In this document: positions 61,871 through 64,000 of the stretch, one piece after another
Position numbering within the stretch: position 1 is the stretch's first letter
Layout: each line of letters begins with the position of its first letter
NCBI RefSeq assembly: GCF_030518235.1
Contig: NZ_JAULSA010000012.1
Span: forward strand, 62,001-126,000
Source of the DNA: Saccharibacillus sp. CPCC 101409
Lineage (GTDB): Bacteria > Bacillota > Bacilli > Paenibacillales > Paenibacillaceae
DNA: 64,000 nt
Direction: 5' to 3'
Notes under the pieces: generated by a model
What the model saw: the letters and a program-made list of their open reading frames with translations, nothing else
Database searches by the model: none
Told to the model about the DNA's origin: nothing
Program-made: the position numbers and the translations under genes

Positions 61871-63325
61871 TTGACTAGTGACCCCTTGCCAGGTTGGTTA
61901 AGCATCTTATTGGTGGTGCTGCTTGTCGGATTGAACGGATTTTTTGTAGCGGCGGAATTTGCGATGGTGCGCATCCGGGAAAGCCGGATCGCCACAATGG
62001 CCGAAGCGGGCAGCCGGAGAGCCGGATTTGCCCGGAGCATGGTGAACAATCTCGACGCTTATCTGTCCGCGTGTCAGCTCGGCATTACGCTGGCGTCGCT
62101 CGGACTGGGCTGGATCGGGGAACCGGCGGTTGCGTCGTTTCTGCGGCCGCTGTTTCAGTCGATCGGGTGGAATAACGAAGCGGCGATTCACGGCACGTCC
62201 GTGGCGATCGCGTTCGTGATTATCACCGTGCTGCATATCGTGATCGGGGAACTGGCTCCGAAGTCGATGGCGATCCGCAAAACGGAGTCGGTGACGCTGC
62301 TGGCGGCCGCTCCGATGGTCTTTTTCTACAAAGCGATGTATCCGTTTATCTGGGCGCTGAACGGGATGGCGAACGGGCTGCTTCGGCTGCTGCGAATCGA
62401 ACCCGCTTCCGAGCTCGACCTGGCGCATACCGAAGAAGAAATCCGGATTCTGGTGAAGGAAAGCAACAAGAACGGGCTGATCGACAATACGGAGATGGCG
62501 CTCGTGGACAATATCTTCGAGTTTGCCGATACGACCGCGCGAGAAGTCATGATTCCGCGGACGGAAATGATTTGTTTGTATACGAATCTGTCGCGCGAGG
62601 AAAATCTCGAGATCGCCTACGACGGCATGCGGACGCGTTATCCGGTCTGCGAGCAGGATAAGGACCATATTATCGGTTTTATTCATATCAAAGACCTGAT
62701 GCGTTCGCCGGACACCGACTACGACAATCTGGTTCGCCCGATTATCGCGGTGCCGGAATCGATTCGCATCAGCGAATTGATGAAGCTGATGCAGCGCAGC
62801 CGGACGCAGATCGCGATGCTGGTCGACGAATACGGCGGCACTGCCGGTCTGGTTACGCTGGAAGACATCATGGAAGAAATCGTCGGCGAAATTCAGGACG
62901 AATTCGACGAAGAAGAACGTCCGGAATTGGAACAGGCCGGCGAATTCAGCTACTCGGTCGACGGCATGATGCTGATCGAGGACGTAAACGACCAGTTCGA
63001 CTTCGAACTGGACTTCGACGACTACGATACGATCGGCGGCTGGTTGTACGCGCGTATCGACGCGCTGCCGCCGCAGAAAGGGCAGTCCGTCGATCACGAA
63101 GGCTGCACGTTTATCGTCGACGAGACGGAGCAGAAGCGGATCTCCCGCGTGCGCATCCTGAAGCCTCTGCCGGAAGCGGACGCCCTGCTGGAGCCTCTGC
63201 CGGTTCCGGCGGACGAAGGGGAGTTCGAGCGGGAACGCGCCGGGCGCGGATCGCAGGCGCCGTCTGCGGAAGACGAACCGGAAGAGGAAGCGGACGTTCT
63301 TCCAATCAAGCAGGCCGGCGCCTGA
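61871..63325 (+). CDS. CNNM/CorC-type (hemolysin-family) membrane transporter
   Basis: 484 residues, TTG start (weak site). The CNNM/DUF21 membrane domain (about 10-200) begins ILLVVLLVGLNGFFVAAEFAMVRIRESR; a pair of CBS domains spans about 215-345 (REVMIPRTEMICLY; AMLVDEYGGTAGLVTLEDIMEEIVGEIQDEFDEE); a CorC_HlyC domain ends near 435; the tail is acidic. Family members export Mg2+ or Co2+ and related cations across the cytoplasmic membrane. Confidence 0.93.
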   Translation: MTSDPLPGWLSILLVVLLVGLNGFFVAAEFAMVRIRESRIATMAEAGSRRAGFARSMVNNLDAYLSACQLGITLASLGLGWIGEPAVASFLRPLFQSIGWNNEAAIHGTSVAIAFVIITVLHIVIGELAPKSMAIRKTESVTLLAAAPMVFFYKAMYPFIWALNGMANGLLRLLRIEPASELDLAHTEEEIRILVKESNKNGLIDNTEMALVDNIFEFADTTAREVMIPRTEMICLYTNLSREENLEIAYDGMRTRYPVCEQDKDHIIGFIHIKDLMRSPDTDYDNLVRPIIAVPESIRISELMKLMQRSRTQIAMLVDEYGGTAGLVTLEDIMEEIVGEIQDEFDEEERPELEQAGEFSYSVDGMMLIEDVNDQFDFELDFDDYDTIGGWLYARIDALPPQKGQSVDHEGCTFIVDETEQKRISRVRILKPLPEADALLEPLPVPADEGEFERERAGRGSQAPSAEDEPEEEADVLPIKQAGA

Positions 63326-63347
63326 ACAAGAAGAAAGCAAGCACACA

Positions 63348-63387
63348 GAAAGCGGGTTTCGGAAATCATTCCGGAGCCCGCTTTTCG
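63348..63387 (+). terminator. Intrinsic terminator after the CNNM gene
   Basis: AAAGCGGG...CGGAA pairs with TTCCG...CCCGCTTTT. Confidence 0.85.
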
Positions 63388-63456
63388 CCGTCTTCGTCCG
63401 TTCGTTGACTTCGCTTCTCAATCCCGCTACGCTGAAAGGCATGGAGGGGAAGGCTT

Positions 63457-63966
63457 ATGGAAAAAATAGTATCCGGAAATCCGGACGGAGCGGAACGCTT
63501 CAGACGGCTGCACCCGGACTGGATTGCGGCATCCCGGCTGGGCAGCGCTGTATTTTACTCGATTCCGCTGCTGGCCGCCGCCGCGCTGACCGTGCTAGCC
63601 GCTGTACTGGACTGGAATTGGCTGCCGCCGTGGCTGGGCGGCTTGATTACCCTGGCGCTTGCGCTGCTGCTGGTATTCGCGGCGGTTCGCATTCCGGTTA
63701 TTCTGTATAAGAGATTCGGCTTTGCAGTATTCGAAGAAGAGATCGAGATTCGCAAAGGACTGTTCTTTATTACCGAAACGCTGATTCCGATGACTAAAGT
63801 GCAGCATGTCGAGCTGGAAAGCGGGCCGATCCTGCGGCGCTACAAGCTGGCGGAGATCCGCATCGTTACCGCGGCCACCACGCATACGATCGCCGGACTT
63901 AAATCGGACGAAGCGGAACGGTTGAAACGAACGATCGGAGAGCTGGCGAGGAGGACGGAGGAATGA
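63457..63966 (+). CDS. YdbS-like bacterial PH-domain membrane protein
   Basis: 169 residues, ATG behind GGAGGGGAAGGCTT. Two transmembrane helices (SIPLLAAAALTVLAAVL; GLITLALALLLVFAAVRIPVIL) precede the bPH_2 (DUF304) domain: EIEIRKGLFFITETLIPMTKVQHVELESGPILRRY, a signature of YdbS/YdbT proteins, then IVTAATTHTIAGL. Overlaps the next gene by 4 bases. Members of the pair affect resistance to some antimicrobial peptides in Bacillus. Confidence 0.9.
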   Translation: MEKIVSGNPDGAERFRRLHPDWIAASRLGSAVFYSIPLLAAAALTVLAAVLDWNWLPPWLGGLITLALALLLVFAAVRIPVILYKRFGFAVFEEEIEIRKGLFFITETLIPMTKVQHVELESGPILRRYKLAEIRIVTAATTHTIAGLKSDEAERLKRTIGELARRTEE

Positions 63967-64000
63967 GCGAGCCCAAACGGATGTCTCCGCTCTATATCGT
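63963..64000 (+). CDS. Start of a YdbT-like gene, cut by the window edge
   Basis: ATG at 63963 overlaps the previous stop (ATGA), behind GAGGACGGAGGA. Twelve codons are visible (SEPKRMSPLYI). The coupling to ydbS-like predicts the multi-PH-domain partner YdbT. Confidence 0.6.
   Translation, partial: MSEPKRMSPLYI

Noticed and set aside
1..64000. CRISPR arrays, tRNA or rRNA genes, prophage structural genes, IS transposases
   Set aside because: No regularly spaced repeats, cloverleaf or rRNA-like segments, capsid/terminase proteins or transposase motifs were found on reading both strands.

Overview
The window looks like chromosome of a spore-forming, moderately high-GC member of the Bacillota, most likely Paenibacillaceae (Paenibacillus or Saccharibacillus type). 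Reasons: strong AAGGAGG-type ribosome binding sites, many U-tailed hairpin terminators, frequent GTG/TTG starts, a GerQ-like spore coat protein, stalk-domain (copper amine oxidase-like) secreted proteins, a DUF3900 protein, ldh beside lrgAB, and a large secreted plant-polysaccharide enzyme. The placement is by family resemblance only. No rRNA, tRNA or CRISPR array was seen.

Layout. 1-9.9 kb: mixed housekeeping and unknown genes (TerD-domain protein, DinB, DUF3592, aldo/keto reductase, HAD, aminoglycoside-phosphotransferase-like kinase). 9.98-10.15 kb: collapsed remnant of a 3-hydroxyacyl-CoA dehydrogenase. 10.3-16.6 kb: minus-strand operon of an iron/phosphonate-type ABC importer (ATPase, binding lipoprotein, fused permease) ending in a beta-CASP metallo-beta-lactamase, with a divergent LysR regulator. 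16.7-19.5 kb: secreted CYTH protein and an AraC/SDR divergent pair. 19.5-35.3 kb: an accessory-looking stretch with AT-rich genes, TetR, MarR, MFS, a second AraC/oxidoreductase pair, a third AraC regulator and a 1,966-residue secreted rhamnogalacturonan-degrading enzyme. It also holds two halves of a P-loop kinase gene about 14 kb apart and a 185-bp palindromic element. 35.3-45.1 kb: blocks separated by 28-bp dif-like sites (RibD-like reductase, secreted protein, two-component system with lipoprotein, three PQQ-type beta-propeller paralogues and an alpha/beta hydrolase). A 23-residue peptide gene and an XerC/D-like tyrosine recombinase follow. 46.3-64 kb: mostly ordinary chromosome: DUF3900, lactate dehydrogenase and LrgAB, a propeller lipoprotein, a small Cys-cluster protein behind a perfect FNR box, SDR, GerQ-like, TPR, alpha-L-fucosidase, stalk-domain protein, methyltransferase, CNNM/CorC transporter and a YdbS/YdbT pair.

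Main points for a second look: (1) five 11-6-11 dif-like sites (19.56, 35.25, 39.72, 42.23 and 45.05 kb), the last beside a tyrosine recombinase gene; in a chromosome one dif is expected, so this resembles a pdif-like modular array. (2) A single secreted polypeptide that combines a PL11-like rhamnogalacturonan lyase with two CE12-like acetylesterase modules, under a promoter with a near-consensus cre and beside an AraC regulator. (3) Two long imperfect palindromes (about 185 and 194 bp) sharing a 13-base end. (4) An FNR-box-controlled 59-residue Cys-cluster protein. (5) Several decaying genes whose lesions can be read directly.
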